Shown here: one piece after another, positions 12,383-14,454 of the stretch
How the letters are laid out: every line of letters begins with the position of its first letter
Position numbering within the stretch: the stretch's first letter is position 1
Assembly (NCBI GenBank): GCA_002437305.1
Contig: DJOW01000045.1
Coordinates: 1 to 14,454, forward strand
Reading direction: 5' to 3'
DNA length: 14,454 bases
Source of the DNA: Bacteroidales bacterium UBA6428
GTDB lineage: Bacteria; Bacteroidota; Bacteroidia; Bacteroidales; UBA932
The notes under the pieces: generated by a model
Told to the model about the DNA's origin: nothing
Databases searched by the model: none
What the model saw: only the letters and a program-made list of their open reading frames with translations
Position numbers and translations under genes: made by a program

Positions 12383-14454
12383 TTATTGTTTGATTTTCAA
12401 ATAGTTGCGTGTCACGCTTCCTCGTATCACCTCAAGGATCTCATCGCCATACCTGTCGCATTTGGCCTTCCCGAAACCTCTTACAGCAATGAGTTCCTCT
12501 TTGGATACGGGCGCAAGGTCGGCTATGTCCAGGAGGGTTTTCTGGTGAAGGATCACGTAGGCCGGGACGTTGTCGTGCTGGCATTTTTTCCTGCGCCAGT
12601 CGATCAAAGCCTGCACAAGTTCCGGGTGACGGCTGCCGGTGTAGGTGGACGGATCTCTATCCTGCCCATGAGCCTGGCTAAGGGAATTGTCCGACTGCGA
12701 TGGCTCGACAGGCTCGTCAGGCTCGTCAGCCGACTGTCGTTCCTGTCGCAGGGATTGCGAGGCGCTTGGCCTGCCGGAGTGCCGGGGCGACTCTTCTGAT
12801 GCCGAAGGCTTCTTCTGTGGAGAAATCAGCGACCTGACCAACGCCTTAAGCGACCTTTCATCAGACAACTCGCTGTCCGTCTTTAATTTATGGTACATTT
12901 TCATGCTGAACCCCTCGGACAGGATGGCTGAGTAAAGTGCCAGCCGGAATCTTAACTCGGACAGAAACTCCTCAGAAGCGGCCTTAAAGGCTTTTTTAAC
13001 TTCCTTGTCATCAATTTCGATGAGCGTCAGCGGAGCGGCGAACGATGCTAAGGGCTGAAGCTCCTTGCGGAAATATTCACAAGCCTTGGAGACCCGCTCC
13101 CGAAGGAGAGGAAAGTCCTCCGCCGCGCCGCTGTGTATGGATGCCGCGATGTGGCGGAGCTGCTTCTGGAACTTCTGGGCTGTGTCGCTTAGCGAGCGGA
13201 TGCCGGCGAATGTCTTTTGATTCTCTTCCTCTGAGGCTTCCGAGCCTTGTCGAGGTTCTGTTTTGCCAATAGGTTCAAGCATTCCGCTGCCTACAATGTT
13301 GGATCTGTCCGCCTGGTCGGGATAAAGGTTCGACAGGCTGACCTGATATATTCGGTTGACCCTGTTGTAAAGGTAGCGGAGCCGCTGAAGATCAAAGGCG
13401 TCGCAGAGGGTCGAGGTGAAATATTCATTGGCCATTGCAGGGAGTTTGATCTGTGTTTCCTCCACTGGCTCGCGACTGCTCTCGAACGCCGTGACCTCCT
13501 CGCTGGTGAACGTGCATCGCCGTGTGATCGGGGAGGTAAGGACGATGCCATCGAGGGTCCGGCAACGGGAAAGGGCCACATAGACCTGGCCGAACGAAAA
13601 GGCCGCCCCGGCGTCGATGATGACATGGTCGAATGTCAGCCCCTGGCTCTTGTGGATCGTCACCGCCCATGCCGGACGCAGAGGCACCTGCTCGAAAGTT
13701 CCGTCCACAATCCCCTCGATCTCACCGCTTTCCTCGTTAAGCCCGTAACGGATGTTCTCCCATTTCTCTGTAGTGACCACAATGTCCTCACCTGTCTCGT
13801 CCTTCACGATCAGCTGTGGCTTGACCTTTTGGACCGTAGCGATCTTTCCGTTGTAGTAGCGAGCCTCGCCCGAGGTGTCGTTGCGCACGAACATCACCTG
13901 CGCGCCCTCTTTCAGACGCAGTTTGGTCTCTGCCGGATAAGCGTTTTCCGGGAATGTTCCTTCGACCTTGGCCTCGAATGTGGCCTCTTCGGTGTCCAAC
14001 GCGTTCATTTTAGCCTCATTGACCGAATCCGCCTGCGCGTTGTGGGTTGTCAGGCGGATCCAACGCTCGTCCTCCGGTGGCACGAAGCCAGGGTTCAGCC
14101 TCTTGTTCAGTTCGATGAGAGCCTTATCACTCGGCGTTCCCGACCGCACCTCATTCAGAATGTCAAGGAATATTTTGTCGCTCTGCCGGTGCACCTTCTC
14201 CAGCTGGATCGTCACGTATGGAAGCCGCTGCAACACCTTGGAATTGAAGAAGAAAGGCGATGAATACACTTGCTCCATAAATGGCCTCTCCGACTCCTTG
14301 ACGACCGGCGGGAGCTGCTGGATGTCCCCGATCATCAGAACCTGCACCCCTCCGAAAGGCTTGTCGTTGCGCCTGTAGCGCTTAAGCACGTCATCGATCG
14401 CGTCCAGGATGTCCGCCCTCACCATCGAGATTTCATCGATGATCAGAAGGTCCA
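12383..14454 (-). CDS. PIF1/RecD-like SF1 DNA helicase with C-terminal HRDC domain (N-terminus outside window)
   Basis: The reading frame runs off the right edge, with 689 residues visible, so the Walker A region is missing. The first visible residues, DLLIIDEISMV, are Walker B and continue upstream of the internal ATG at 14425. Numbering from that Met, GDIQQLPPV (33-41) is motif III, AVTIHKSQGLTFD (254-266) is motif V and VYVALSRCRTLDG (281-293) is motif VI. These identify an SF1B PIF1/RecD/Dda-type 5'-3' helicase. A helical region of unknown fold (about 330-540), then a Ser/Glu/Pro-rich linker with a DEPDEPVEPSQ run (about 570-590), lead to an HRDC domain at about 600-675 (SKEELIAVRGFGKAKCDRYG). 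HRDC domains bind DNA in RecQ and RNase D. A role in replication-fork repair or recombination is likely. The architecture is common in Bacteroidota. Confidence 0.92.
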   Translation of the reverse strand, partial: DLLIIDEISMVRADILDAIDDVLKRYRRNDKPFGGVQVLMIGDIQQLPPVVKESERPFMEQVYSSPFFFNSKVLQRLPYVTIQLEKVHRQSDKIFLDILNEVRSGTPSDKALIELNKRLNPGFVPPEDERWIRLTTHNAQADSVNEAKMNALDTEEATFEAKVEGTFPENAYPAETKLRLKEGAQVMFVRNDTSGEARYYNGKIATVQKVKPQLIVKDETGEDIVVTTEKWENIRYGLNEESGEIEGIVDGTFEQVPLRPAWAVTIHKSQGLTFDHVIIDAGAAFSFGQVYVALSRCRTLDGIVLTSPITRRCTFTSEEVTAFESSREPVEETQIKLPAMANEYFTSTLCDAFDLQRLRYLYNRVNRIYQVSLSNLYPDQADRSNIVGSGMLEPIGKTEPRQGSEASEEENQKTFAGIRSLSDTAQKFQKQLRHIAASIHSGAAEDFPLLRERVSKACEYFRKELQPLASFAAPLTLIEIDDKEVKKAFKAASEEFLSELRFRLALYSAILSEGFSMKMYHKLKTDSELSDERSLKALVRSLISPQKKPSASEESPRHSGRPSASQSLRQERQSADEPDEPVEPSQSDNSLSQAHGQDRDPSTYTGSRHPELVQALIDWRRKKCQHDNVPAYVILHQKTLLDIADLAPVSKEELIAVRGFGKAKCDRYGDEILEVIRGSVTRNYLKIKQ

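Noticed and set aside
12690..12750. Repeated GGCTCGTCA / CTCGACAGGCTC units resembling the REP-like core
   Set aside because: They encode the acidic DEPDEPVEP linker of the helicase in frame. Short codon repetition explains them.
13247..14263. 338-codon plus-strand frame opposite the helicase
   Set aside because: Helicase motifs III, V and VI on the minus strand are unambiguous. The plus-strand translation is low quality and resembles no family I know.

Overview
The window looks like chromosome from a member of the Bacteroidota, most likely the order Bacteroidales. Several perfect TAnnTTTG (-7) boxes of the Bacteroidota type lie upstream of genes. The A/T-rich leaders lack clear Shine-Dalgarno sequences. 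The gene content fits too: a five-helix b558-type SdhC, a Bacteroidota-style GH9 cellulase/deacetylase fusion, a PIF1-like helicase with a C-terminal HRDC domain, and a YtxH/holin-family envelope cluster. I cannot assign a genus.

Layout, left to right. (a) Positions 1-745 (+): three tightly packed small genes, namely the C-terminus of a YtxH-like coiled-coil protein, a two-helix holin-family membrane protein and a short basic hypothetical protein. (b) 830-2647 (+): an M24B Xaa-Pro aminopeptidase. (c) 2648-3016: a non-coding stretch with several stem-loops between convergent genes. (d) 3017-5433 (-): a stand-alone TrpB2-type tryptophan synthase beta chain, a REP-like palindrome and a terminator, then an sdhC without sdhA or sdhB lying just behind tRNA-Met(CAT) and tRNA-Gln(CTG). 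A near-consensus promoter precedes the tRNA pair and probably drives sdhC as well. (e) 5497-7505 (-): ispF followed by a sodium:solute symporter. (f) 7612-11335 (+): a 906-residue secreted GH9 plus NodB-like fusion overlapping a metX-like homoserine acyltransferase by 20 nt. (g) 11379-12164 (-): a class I SAM methyltransferase. (h) 12383 to the right edge (-): a PIF1/RecD-like helicase with an HRDC domain, missing its N-terminus.

Most genes are ordinary housekeeping or accessory metabolism: isoprenoid precursor synthesis, methionine and tryptophan synthesis, respiration, peptide turnover, DNA repair and polysaccharide breakdown. They do not form one pathway. The most unusual item is a 73-bp element with perfect 20-bp inverted repeats sitting in frame inside the GH9/NodB gene, exactly in the linker between the two enzyme domains. 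I read it as a palindromic element captured in a coding sequence, comparable in principle to the Rickettsia palindromic elements. Secondary points of interest are the orphan sdhC downstream of two tRNAs, the altered metal-site motif in the NodB-like domain, the unusual T-loop of the tRNA-Met, the REP-like palindrome upstream of trpB2 and the stem-loop cluster downstream of it. I see no defence system, CRISPR array, transposase or integrase, and no clear evidence of an undescribed multi-gene system.
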